A DNA stretch of 64,000 bases, from contig NEEC01000061.1 in assembly GCA_002189035.1 (NCBI GenBank), positions 17,576-81,575 on the forward strand, written 5' to 3'. Position 1 is the stretch's first letter. Every line of letters begins with the position of its first letter. Position numbers and translations under genes: made by a program. The DNA comes from Utricularia gibba (taxonomy: Eukaryota > Streptophyta > Magnoliopsida > Lamiales > Lentibulariaceae). This document shows positions 37,398 through 47,956 of this stretch, one piece after another. The notes beneath the pieces were generated by a model. That model was not told the origin of the DNA. It saw only the letters and a list, made by a program, of their open reading frames with translations, and ran no database searches.

Positions 37398-38211
37398 CCA
37401 TCCGAGGAAAGTTCGAAGCTCGACGGATGGCCCTATATAAGCCTTGAATGGTGTCACAAAATGGCCTAGCCATTGGGGACGTTGGACTCGTTTGCTCGTT
37501 TTTATGCGAAAATAATCTCGGCTTGCGAAACACGCGTGATTCGTTAATATATGTCAAAATCTTGAATTTCGCGGCATTCTCATGCGTTTCTCCGAGTGTG
37601 CTCGGGCCCTGGGAATTCCTACATTAAGGGTGGCCTCGCGCAGCCTTCGCCATTGACGCCACATCGTCCAAACCGTTTAGAGTCACGCGACACACAGCAT
37701 ACCGTTTCGAAGCTCATTCTGAGACGGTTTTTCGTGTTGGAGTTCGCCCATCCGAGGAAAGTTCGAAGCTCGACGGATGGCCCTATATAAGCCTTGAATG
37801 GTGTCACAAAATGGCCTAGCCATTGGGGACGTTGCGACTCGTTTGCTCGTTTTTATGCGAAAATAATCTCGGCTTGCGAAACACGCGTGATTCGTTAATA
37901 TATGTCAAAATCTTGAATTTCGCGGCATTCTCATGCGTTTCTGAGTGTGCTCGGGCCCTGGGAATTCCTACATTAAGGGGCCTCGCGCAGCCTTCGCCAT
38001 TGACGCCACATCGTCCAAACCGTTTAGAGTCACGCGACACACAGCATACCGTTTCGAAGCTCATTCTGAGACGATCGTTTTTCGTGTTGGGAGTTCGCCC
38101 ATCCGAGGAAAGTTCGAAGCTCGACGGATGGCCCTATATAGCCTTGAATGGTGTCACAAAATGGCCTAGCCATTGGGGACGTTGCGACTCGTTTGCTCGT
38201 TTTTATGCGAA

Positions 38212-38305
38212 AATCTCGTTTGAACGAATTTCGCGGCATTCTCATGCGTTTCTAAATGAGCACACACATACGTGATTCGGCGCAGATTCGTTTGCGCGCC
38301 ACATC
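38212..38305. repeat. Scrambled and shortened satellite patch
   Basis: The monomer head 'atgcgaaaatctcg' is followed by 'tttgaacgaatttcgcggc' and then 'tttctaaatgagcacacac' and 'cagattcgtttgcgcgcc' before normal sequence resumes at 'acatcgtccaaacc'. The ordinary 'gtgctcgggccctggg' to 'ccattgacgcc' region is missing. Confidence 0.7.
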
Positions 38306-39119
38306 GTCCAAACCGTTTAGAGTCACGCGACACACAGCATACCGTTTCGTCATTCTGAGACGATCGTTTTTCGTGTTGGGAGTTCGCCCATCCGAGGAAA
38401 GTTCGAAGCTCGACGGATGGCCCTATATAAGCCTTGAATGGTGTCACAAAATGGCCTAGCCATTGGGGACGTTGCGACTCCTTTGCTCGTTTTTATGCGA
38501 AAATTGTTCTCGGATTGCGAAACACGCGTGATTCGTTATATATGTCAAAATCTTGAATTTCGCGGCATAAGTGTGCTCGAATTCCTACATTAAGGGGTGG
38601 CCTCGCGCAGCCTTCGCCATTGACGCCACATCGTCCAAACCGTTTAGAGTCACGCGACACACAGCATACCGTTTCGAAGCTCATTCCGAGACGGTCGTTT
38701 TTCGTGTTGGGAGTTGCCCATCCGAGGAAAGTTCGAAGCTCGAAGGATGGCCTTATATTAGCCTTCAATGGTGTCACAAAATGGTCTAGCCATTGGGGAG
38801 CGACTCCTTTGCTCGTTTTTATGCGGGCTTGCGAAACACGCGTGATTCGTTAATATATGTCAAAATCTTGAATTTCGCGGCATTCTCATGCGTTTCTTGT
38901 GCTCGGGCCTGGGACTTCCTACACCAAGGGGTGGCCTCGCGCAGCCTTCGCCATTGACGCCACATCTTCCAAACCGTTTAGAGTCACGTCACAAAGCATG
39001 TTTCGAAGCTCATTCTGAGACGGTCGTTTTTCGTGTTGGAGTTCGCCCATCCGAGGAAAGTTCGAAGCTCGACGGATGGCCCTATATAAGCCTTGAATGG
39101 TGTCACAAAATGGCCTAGC

Positions 39120-39360
39120 CATTTGGGACTCGTTTGCTCGTTTTTATGCGAAAATCTCGGCTTGCGATCGCCATTGTGCTCGAATTCGGAATTGACGTCG
39201 TCCAATGAGTCTCCGAAGGAGAAATTTCTCGAAGGATGGCCTTATATTAGCCTTCAATGGTGTCACAAAATGGTGTCACCATTGGCTCGGGCCCTCGGGG
39301 ACATGCGAATTTGGTCTCGGCTATGCGAAATTTCGATTGACGGATTCCAAACGTCTTGAA
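39120..39360. repeat. Scrambled satellite patch
   Basis: Short monomer pieces are joined out of context: 'ctcggcttgcgatcgcc', 'gtgctcgaattcgg', 'attgacgtcgtccaatg', then 'ctcgaaggatggcc', a normal tail with 'gtcacaaaatgg' followed by 'tgtcaccattgg', and 'ctcgggccctcgggg'. A normal core resumes at 'cttgaatttcgcggc' (about 39,354). Confidence 0.72.
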
Positions 39361-39417
39361 TTTCGCGGCATTCTCATGCGTTTCTAGTGTGCTCGGGCCC
39401 TGGGAATTCCTACACCA

Positions 39418-39600
39418 AGGGGGGGTGGCGCGCCTTCGCATTGACGCCACATCGTCCAAACCGTTTAGAGTCACGCGACACACAGCATACCGTTTCGAAG
39501 CTCATTCTGAGACGGTCGTTTTCGTGTTGGGAGTTCGCTCCATCCGAGGACAAAATGGCCTAGCCATTGGGGACGTTGGGACGCTCTTTTTATGCGAAAA
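39418..39600. repeat. Shortened monomer with two deletions
   Basis: The 'caaggggtggcctcgcgc' region reads 'caagggggggtggcgcgcc'. Further on, 'ttcgctccatccgaggac' runs directly into 'aaaatggcctagcc', so the whole 'gttcgaagctcgacggatgg' to 'ggtgtc' segment, including the TATATAAG spot, is lost. The next head is also shortened ('gggacgctctttttatg'). Confidence 0.75.
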
Positions 39601-41261
39601 CTAATCTCGGCTTGCGAAACACGCGTGATTCGTTAATATATGTCAAAATCTTGAATTTCGCGGCATTCTCATGCGTTTCTCCGAGTGTGCTCGGGCCCTG
39701 GGAATTCCTACATTAAGGGTGGCCTCGCGCAGCCTTCGCCATTGACGCCACATCGTCCAAACCGTTTAGAGTCACGCGACACAGCATACCGTTTCGAAGC
39801 TCATTCTGAGACGTCAGTTCGCCCATCCGAGGAAAGTTCGAAGCTCGAAGGATGGCCTTATATTAGCCTTCAATGGTGTCACAAAATGGTCTAGCCATTG
39901 GGGACATGCGACTCCTTTGCTCGTTTTTATGCGAAAATATTGCGATGATTCGTTAATATATGTCAAAATCTTGAATTTCGCGGCATTCTCATGCGTTTCC
40001 GAATTCCTACACCAAGGGGTGGCCTCGCGCAGCCTTCGCCATTGACGCCACATCGTCCAAACCGTTTAGAGTCACGCGACACACAGCATACCGTTTCGAA
40101 GCTCATTCTGAGACGATCGTTTTTCGTGTTGGGAGTTCGCCCATCCGAGGAAAGTTCGAAGCTCGACGGATGGCCCTATTAAGCCTTGAATGGTGTCACA
40201 AAATGGCCTAGCCATTGGGGACGTTGCGACTCCTTTGCTCGTTTTTATGCGAAAATTGTTCTCGGATTGCGAAACACGCGTGATTCGTTAATATATGTCA
40301 AAATCTTGAATTTCGCGGCATTCTCATGCGTTTCTCCGAGTGTGCTCGGCCCTGGGAATTCCTACATTAAGGGTGGCCTCGCGCAGCCTTCGCCATTGAC
40401 GCCACATCGTCCAAACCGTTTAGAGTCACGCGACACACAGCATACCGTTTCGAAGCTCATTCCGAGACGGTCGTTTTTCGTGTTGGGAGCTTGCCCATCC
40501 GAGGAAAGTTCGAAGCTCGAAGGATGGCCTTATATAAGCCTTCAATGGTGTCAAAATGGTCTAGCCATTGGGGACGTTGCGACTCCTTTGCTCGTTTTTA
40601 TGCGAAAATTAATCTCGGCTTGCGAAACACGCGTGATTCGTTAATATATGTCAAAATCTTGAATTTCGCGGCATTCTCATGCGTTTCTCGAGTGTGCTCG
40701 GGCCCGGGAATTCCTACACCAAGGGGTGGCCTCGCGCAGCCTTCGCCATTGACGCCACATCGTCCAAACCGTTTAGAGTCACGCGACACACAGCATACCG
40801 TTTCGAAGCTCATTCCGAGACGATCGTTTTTCGTGTTGGGAGTTCGCCCATCCGAGGAAAGTTCGAAGCTCGACGGATGGCCCTATATAAGCCTTGAATG
40901 GTGTCACAAAATGGCCTAGCCATTGGGGACGTTGCGACTCCTTTGCTCGTTTTTATGCGAAAATTAATTCTCTTGCGAAACACGCGTGATTCGTTAATAT
41001 ATGTCAAAATCTTGAATTTCGCGGCATTCTCATGCGTTTCTCCGAGTGTGCTCGGGCCCTGGAATTCCTACATTAAGGGGTGGCCTCGCGCAGCCTTCGC
41101 CATTGACGCCACATCGTCCAAACCGTTTAGAGTCACGCGACACACAGCATACCGTTTCGAAGCTCATTCTGAGACGGTCGTTTTTCGTGTTGGAGTTCGC
41201 CCATCCGAGGAAAGTTCGAAGCTCGAAGGATGGCCTTATATAGCCTTGAATGGTGTCACAA

Positions 41262-41620
41262 AATGGTAGCCATTGGGGAGCGACTCCTTTGCTCGTTTTT
41301 ATGCGAAAATGGGGAAACACGCGTGATTCGCAAAATCTTGAATTTCTCGCTCGGCCACGCGACACACAGCATACCGTTTCGAAGCTCATGAGACGGAGTC
41401 GCATTCTCATGAGGAAAGTTCCTTCTTGACGAGACCACATCTTCGATTAGCCTTCAGAGTCAATGCGAAAATTTTCTCGGAAGCGTGATTCGCGAATTTC
41501 GCGGGACTCGAGAGCCTTCGCCATTGTCGTTTTTCGTTTTTATGAGCGAATCCGAGGAAAGTTCGAAGCTCGAAGGATGGCCTCTTCGGCTTTCAACATG
41601 TCATGATTCGTTAATATATG
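41262..41620. repeat. Heavily scrambled satellite patch
   Basis: This is the longest patch with little normal order, about one monomer length. Pieces such as 'gaaacacgcgtgattcg', 'caaaatcttgaattt', 'cgcgacacacagcatacc', 'gtttcgaagctcat', 'gattagccttca', 'gcgaaaattttctcgg' and 'cgtttttatgagcg' are present, but with gaps and unmatched joins ('ccttcttgacgagacc', 'cggctttcaacatgtc'). Normal sequence resumes at 'atgattcgttaatatatg'. Confidence 0.75.
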
Positions 41621-44004
41621 TCAAAATCTTGAATTTCGCGGCATTCTCATGCGTTTCTCCGGGTGTGCTCGGGCCCTGGGATTCCTACACCAAGGGGTGG
41701 CCTCGCGCAGCCTTCGCCATTGACGCCACATCGTCCAAACCGTTTAGAGTCACGCGACACACAGCATACCGTTTCGAAGCTCATTCTGAGACGATCGTTT
41801 TTCGTGTTGGGAGTTCGCCCATCCGAGGAAAGTTCGAAGCTCGACGGATGGCCCTATATATAGCCTTGAATGGTGTCACAAAATGGCCTAGCCATTGGGG
41901 ACGTTGCGACTCCTTTGCTCGTTTTTATGCGAAAAATTTTCTCGCGAAACACGCGTGATTCGTTAATATATGTCAAAATCTTGAATTTCGCGGCATTCTC
42001 ATGCGTTTCTCCGAGTGTGCTCGGGCCCTGGGAATTCCTACACCAAGGGTGGCCTCGCGCAGCCTTCGCCATTGACGCCAATCGTCCAAACCGTTTAGAG
42101 TCACGCGACACACAGCATACCGTTTCGAAGCTCATTCGAGACGGTCGTTTTTCGTGTTGGGAGTTGCCCATCCGAGGAAAGTTCGAAGCTCGAAGGATGG
42201 CCTATATTAGCCTTTGGTGTCAAAATGGTCTAGCCATTGGGGACATCGACTCCTTTGCTCGTTTTTATGCGAAAATTCTCGGATTGCGAAAACACGCGTG
42301 ATTCGTTAATATATGTCAAAATCTTGAATTTCGCGGCATTCTCATGCGTTTCTCCGAGTGTGCTCGGCCCTGGGAATTCCTACATTAAGGGGTGGCCTCG
42401 CGCAGCCTTCGCCATTGACGCCACATCGTCCAAACCGTTTAGAGTCACGCGACACACAGCATACCGTTTCGAAGCTCATTCCGAGACGTCGTTTTTCGTG
42501 TTGGGGCCCATCCGAGGAAAGTTCGAAGCTCGAAGGATGGCCTTATTAGCCTTCAATGGTTCAAAAATGGTCTAGCCATTGGGGACATGCGACTCCTTTG
42601 CTCGTTTTTATGCGAAAATTATCTCGGATTGCGAAACACGCGTGATTCGTTAATATATGTCAAAATCTTGAATTTCGCGGCATTCTCATGCGTTTCTAGT
42701 GTGCTCGGGCCCTGGGATTCCTACACCAAGGGGTGGCCTCGCGCAGCCTTCGCCATTGACCCACATCGTCCAAACCGTTTAGAGTCACGCGACACAGCAT
42801 ACCGTTTCGAAGCTCATTCTGAGACGGTCGTTTTTCGTGTTGGAGTTCGCCCATCCGAGGAAAGTTCGAAGCTCGACGGATGGCCCTATATAAGCCTTGA
42901 ATGGTGTCACAAAATGGCCTAGCCATTGGGGACGTTGCGACTCTTTGCTCGTTTTTATGCGAAAAAATCTCGGCTTGCGAAACACGCGTGATTCGTTAAT
43001 ATATGTCAAAATCTTGAATTTCGCGGCATTCTCATGCGTTTCTCCGAGTGTGCTCGGGCCCTGGGAATTCCTACATTAAGGGGTGGCCTCGCGCAGCCTT
43101 CGCATTGACGCCACATCGTCCAAACCGTTTAGAGTCACGCGACACAAGCATGTTTCGAAGCTCATTCTTCGTTTTTCGTGTTGGGAGCTTGCCCATCCGA
43201 GGAAAGTTCGAAGCTCGAAGGATGGCCTATATTAGCCTTCAATGGTGTCAAAATGGTCTAGCCATTGGGGACATTGCGACTCCTTTGCTCGTTTTTATGC
43301 GAAAACTAATCTCGGCTTGCGAAACACGCGTGATTCGTTAATATATGTCAAAATCTTGAATTTCGCGGCATTCTCATGCGTTTCTAGTGTGCTCGGGCCC
43401 TGGGAATTCCTACATTAAGGGGTGGCCTCGCGCAGCCTTCGCCATTGACGCCACATCGTCCAAACCGTTTAGAGTCACGCGACACAAAGCATACCGTTTC
43501 GAAGCTCATTCTGAGACGATCGTTTTTCGTGTTGGGAGTTCGCCCATCCGAGGAAAGTTCGAAGCTCGACGGATGGCCCTATATAAGCCTTGAATGGTGT
43601 CACAAAATGGCCTAGCCATTGGGGACGTTGCGACTCCTTTGCTCGTTTTTATGCGAAAATTGTTCTCGGATTGCGAAACACGCGTGATTCGTTAATATAT
43701 GTCAAAATCTTGAATTTCGCGGCATTCTCATGCGTTTCTACGGGTGTGCTCGGGCCCTGGGATTCCTACACCAAGGGGTGGCCTCGCGCAGCCTTCGCCA
43801 TTGACGCCACATCGTCCAAACCGTTTAGAGTCACGCGACACACAGCATACCGTTTCGAAGCTCATTCTGAGACGTCGTTTTTCGTGTTGGGAGTTCGCCC
43901 ATCCGAGGAAAGTTCGAAGCTCGACGGATGGCCCTATATAAGCCTTGAATGGTGTCACAAAATGGCCTAGCCATTGGGGACGTTGGGACTCGTTTGCTCG
44001 TTTT

Positions 44005-44180
44005 TAATGGCGTGATTCGTTAATATATGTCAAAATCTTGAATTTCGCGGCATTCTCATGCGTTTCTCCGAGTGTGCTCGGGCCCTGGGAATTCCTACAC
44101 CAATTGACGGGTCATGTTTCGAAATGCGAATTTCTTCCCAACGTGAAAAGTGTGTCGGGCATTCTCATAAATTCCTACAT
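44005..44180. repeat. Satellite patch with insertion of unmatched bases
   Basis: The head is shortened ('tttttaatggcgtgattcg'). After 'gaattcctacaccaa' about 75 bp reads 'ttgacgggtcatgtttcg', 'aaatgcgaatttcttcc', 'caacgtgaaaagtgtgtcgg' and 'gcattctcataa', then a second 'attcctacattaagg' begins. The result is two copies of the 'attcctaca' region flanking a compressed piece. Confidence 0.72.
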
Positions 44181-44662
44181 TAAGGGGTGGCCTCGCGCAG
44201 CCTTCGCCATTGACGCCACATCGTCCAAACCGTTTAGAGTCACGCGACACACAGCATACCGTTTCGAAGCTCATTCTGAGACGTCGTTTTTCGTGTTGGG
44301 AGCTTGCCCATCCGAGGAAAGTTCGTCGAAGGATGGCCTATATTAGCCTTCAATGGTGTCAAAAATGGTCTAGCCATTGGGGACATGCGACTCCTTTGCT
44401 CGTTTTTATGCGAAAATTCTCGGATTGCGAAACACGCGTGATTCGTTAATATATGTCAAAATCTTGAATTTCGCGGCATTCTCATGCGTTTCCGTGTGCT
44501 CGGGCCCTGGACTTCCTACACCAAGGGTGGCCTCGCGCAGCCTTCGCCATTGACGCCACATCGTCCAAACCGTTTAGAGTCACGCGACACACAGCATACC
44601 GTTTCGAAGCTCATTCTGAGACGATCGTTTTTCGTGTTGGGAGTTCGCCCATCCGAGGAAAG

Positions 44663-44735
44663 TTCGCTCGACGGATGGGCCTCATGGCGTTTTGCTCCTT
44701 TGCTCGTTTTATGCGAAAATTGTTCTCGGCTTGCG
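44663..44735. repeat. Junction with a shortened monomer tail
   Basis: 'ggaaagttcgctcgacgg' has lost 'aag', then 'atgggcctcatggcgtttt' replaces the normal 'atggccctatataagcc' to 'ccattggggac' tail, and the next head begins at 'gctcctttgctcg' with 'ttttatgcg' one T short. About 60 bp of tail is missing. Confidence 0.75.
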
Positions 44736-47084
44736 AAACACGCGTGATTCGTTAATATATGTCAAAATCTTGAATTTCGCGGCATTCTCATGCGTTTCTC
44801 CGAGTGTGCTCGGGCCCTGGGAATTCCTACATTAAGGGGTGGCCTCGCGCAGCCTTCGCATTGACGCCACATCGTCCAAACCGTTTAGAGTCACGCGACA
44901 CACAGCATACCGTTTCGAAGCTCATTCTGAGACGGTCGTTTTTCGTGTTGGGAGCTTGCCCATCCGAGGAAAGTTCGAAGCTCGAAGGATGGCCTATATT
45001 AGCCTTCAATGGTGTCACAAAATGGTCTAGCCATTGGGGACATTGCGACTCCTTTGCTCGTTTTTATGCGAAAATTTCTCGGCTTGCGAAACACGCGTGA
45101 TTCGTTAATATATGTCAAAATCTTGAATTTCGCGGCATTCTCATGCGTTTCTAGTGTGCTCGGGCCCTGGGAATTCGGGGTGGCCTCGCGCAGCCTTCGC
45201 CATTGACGCCACATCGTCCAAACCGTTTAGAGTCACGCGACACACAGCATACCGTTTCGAAGCTCATTCTGAGACGTCGTTTTTCGTGTGGGAGTTCGCC
45301 CATCCGAGGAAAGTTCGAAGCTCGAGGATGGCCCTATATAAGCCTTGAATGGTGTCACAAAATGGCCTAGCCATTGGGGACGTTGCGACTGCTCGTTTTT
45401 ATGCGAAAATTTTCTCGGATTGCGAAACACGCGTGATTCGTTAATATATGTCAAAATCTTGAATTTCGCGGCATTCTCATGCGTGGGTGTGCTCGGGCCC
45501 GGGACTTCCTACACCAAGGGGTGGCCTCGCGCAGCCTTCGCCATTGACGCCACATCGTCCAAACCGTTTAGAGTCACGCGACACACAGCATACCGTTTCG
45601 AAGCTCATTCTGAGACGTCGTTTTTCGTGTTGGGAGTTCGCCCATCCGAGGAAAGTTCGAAGCTCGAGGATGGCCCTATATAAGCCTTGAATGGTGTCAC
45701 AAAATGGAGCCATTGGGGACGTTGGACTCTTTGCTCGTTTTTATGCCTCGGCTTGCGAAACACGCGTGATTCGTTAATATATGTCAAAATCGAATTTCGC
45801 GGCATTCTCATGCGTTTCTCCGAGTGTGCTCGGGCCCTGGGATTCCTACATTAAGGGGTGGCCTCGCGCAGCCTTCGCCATTGACGCCACATCGTCCAAA
45901 CCGTTTAGAGTCACGCGACACACAGCATACCGTTTCGAAGCTCATTCCGAGACGGTCGTTTTTCGTGTTGGAGCTTGCCCATCCGAGGAAAGTTCGAAGC
46001 TCGAAGGATGGCCTATATTAGCCTTCAATGGTGTCAAAATGGTCTAGCCATTGGGGACGTTGCGACTCCTTTGCTCGTTTTTATGCGAAAATTATTCTCG
46101 GATTGCGAAACACGCGTGATTCGTTAATATATGTCAAAATCTTGAATTTCGCGGCATTCTCATGCGTTTCTCCGAGTGTGCTCGGGGCCCTGGGAATTCC
46201 TACATTAAGGGGTGGCCTCGCGCAGCCTTCGCCATTGACGCCACATCGTCCAAACCGTTTAGAGTCACGCGACACACAGCATTCGTTTCGAAGCTCATTC
46301 TGAGACGGTCGTTTTTCGTGTTGGGAGTTGCCCATCCGAGGAAAGTTCGAAGCTCGAAGGATGGCCTATAAGCCTTGAATGGTGTCACAAAATGGTCTAG
46401 CCATTGGGGACGTTCGACTCCTTTGCTCGTTTTTATGCGAAAATTTTCTCGGATTGCGAAAACACGCGTGATTCGTTAATATATGTCAAAATCTTGAATT
46501 TCGCGGCATTCTCATGCGTTTCCGAGTGTGCTCGGGCCCTGGATTCCTACACCAAGGGTGGCCTCGCGCAGCCTTCGCCATTGACGCCACATCGTCCAAA
46601 CCGTTTAGAGTCACGCGACACACAGCATACCGTTTCGAAGCTCATTCTGAGACGATCGTTTTTCGTGTTGGGAGTTCGCCCATCCGAGGAAAGTTCGAAG
46701 CTCGAGGATGGCCCTATATTAGCCTTGAATGGTGTCACAAAATGGCCTAGCCATTGGGGACGTTGCGACTCCTTTGCTCGTTTTTATGCGAAAATTATTC
46801 TCGGATTGCGAAACACGCGTGATTCGTTAATATATGTCAAAATCTTGAATTTCGCGGCATTCTCATGCGTTTCTCCGAGTGTGCTCGGGCCCTGGAATTC
46901 CTACATTAAGGGGTGGCCTCGCGCAGCCTTCGCATTGACGCCACATCGTCCAAACCGTTTAGAGTCACGACACAAAGCATACCGTTTCGAAGCTCATTCG
47001 AGACGGTCGTTTTTCGTGTTGGGAGCTTGCCCATCCGAGGAAAGTTCGAAGCTCGAAGGATGGCCTTATATTAGCCTTCAATGG

Positions 47085-47175
47085 TCGACAAAAAACTGGT
47101 CTAGCCATTTCGGGGACATTGCGACTCCTTTGCTCGTTTTTATGCGAAAACTTCTCGGCTTTTGCGAATGCGACA
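47085..47175. repeat. Monomer junction with small insertions
   Basis: The usual 'ggtgtcacaaaatggtctag' appears as 'ggtcgacaaaaaactgg' then 'tctagccatttcgggg'. The next head has 'cttctcggcttttgcgaatg' and 'cgacacgcgtg', insertions of a few bases relative to all neighbours. Insertions are otherwise rare in this window, where losses dominate. Confidence 0.7.
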
Positions 47176-47333
47176 CGCGTGATTCGTTAATATATGTCAA
47201 AATCTTGAATTTCGCGGCATTCTCATGCGTTTCTCCGAGTGTGCTCGGGCCCTGGGAATTCCTACATTAAGGGGTGGCCTCGCGCAGCCTTCGCATTGAC
47301 GCCACATCGTCCAAACCGTTTAGAGTCACGCGA

Positions 47334-47440
47334 CACATGTCGCAAACGCGTTTAGCCTTCGCTCGCGACACCCATTGGGGACGTTGCGACTCCTTTGCTC
47401 GTTTTTATGCGAAAACGTTTCGAAGTCTCGCGATGAGAAT
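47334..47440. repeat. Truncated and rejoined monomers
   Basis: From 'cacgcgacacatg' the sequence goes to 'tcgcaaacgcgtttagcc' and 'ttcgctcgcgacacc' and directly to a new head 'cattggggacgttgcg', omitting the second half of a monomer. After 'tatgcgaaaacg' it jumps through 'tttcgaagtctcgcgatg' to 'agaattcctacattaagg', omitting the first half of the next one. Confidence 0.72.
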
Positions 47441-47629
47441 TCCTACATTAAGGGGTGGCCTCGCGCATTCGCCATTGACGCCACATCGTCCAAACCGTTT
47501 AGAGTCACGCGACACACAGCATACCGTTTCGAAGCTCATTCGAGACGTCGTTTTTCGTGTTGGGAGATCCGAGGAAAGTTCGAAGCTCGACGGATGGCCC
47601 TATATAAGCCTTGAATGGTGTCACAAAAT

Positions 47630-47880
47630 GGTCCTTGTTGCGCATGCGAAAATGGGAGCGAAAGTTTCGCTCGACGGATGGTTGCTCGTTTCCTATAAGA
47701 AAATTGTTGTCGGATTGAACGAAACCGCGGGTGACGGTCGTTACATCCTCCTTTGCTCGTTTTTATGCGAAAACTCAAACATCGGAATTTCGCGGCATTC
47801 TCATGCGTTTCTACGGGTGTGCTCGGGCCCTGGGATTCGATTGACGTCAATATATGTCGAAAATCGTTTTTCGAGTTCGC
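47630..47880. repeat. Scrambled satellite patch with most novel bases
   Basis: A normal D tail ends in 'gtcacaaaatggtcc' and is followed by about 120 bp in which monomer words ('atgcgaaaat', 'ctcgacggatgg', 'ttgctcgttt', 'gaaaattgtt', 'tcggattg') are linked by unmatched bases ('gggagcgaaagtttcg', 'cctataag', 'aacgaaaccgcgggtgacgg', 'tcgttacatc'). A second, shortened monomer follows, with 'actcaaacatcgg' and 'gggattcgattgacgtc'. Normal sequence resumes at 'gttcgcccatccgagg'. Confidence 0.72.
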
Positions 47881-47956
47881 CCATCCGAGGAAAGTTCGAA
47901 GCTCGACGGATGGCCCTATATAAGCCTTGAATGGTGTCACAAAATGGCCTAGCCAT

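Larger units (their letters stand above)
36105..47956. repeat. Disturbed satellite zone with scrambled patches
   Basis: Ordinary D/E monomers continue, but about a dozen short patches break the period. In the patches, fragments of 6-25 bp from the monomer appear with pieces missing, repeated, or joined by bases that I cannot match. The main patches are listed separately. No foreign element, target-site duplication or coding sequence was recognised. Even inside several patches the segment AATTTCGCGGCATTCTC is intact. Either the zone is older and rearranged, or its consensus is poor. Confidence 0.8.

Noticed and set aside
46404-47270. 288-codon open reading frame on the + strand
   Set aside because: It runs through several satellite monomers and their small deletions. 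The translation is the same satellite peptide seen throughout the array, with no recognisable domain, start context or codon bias of its own.
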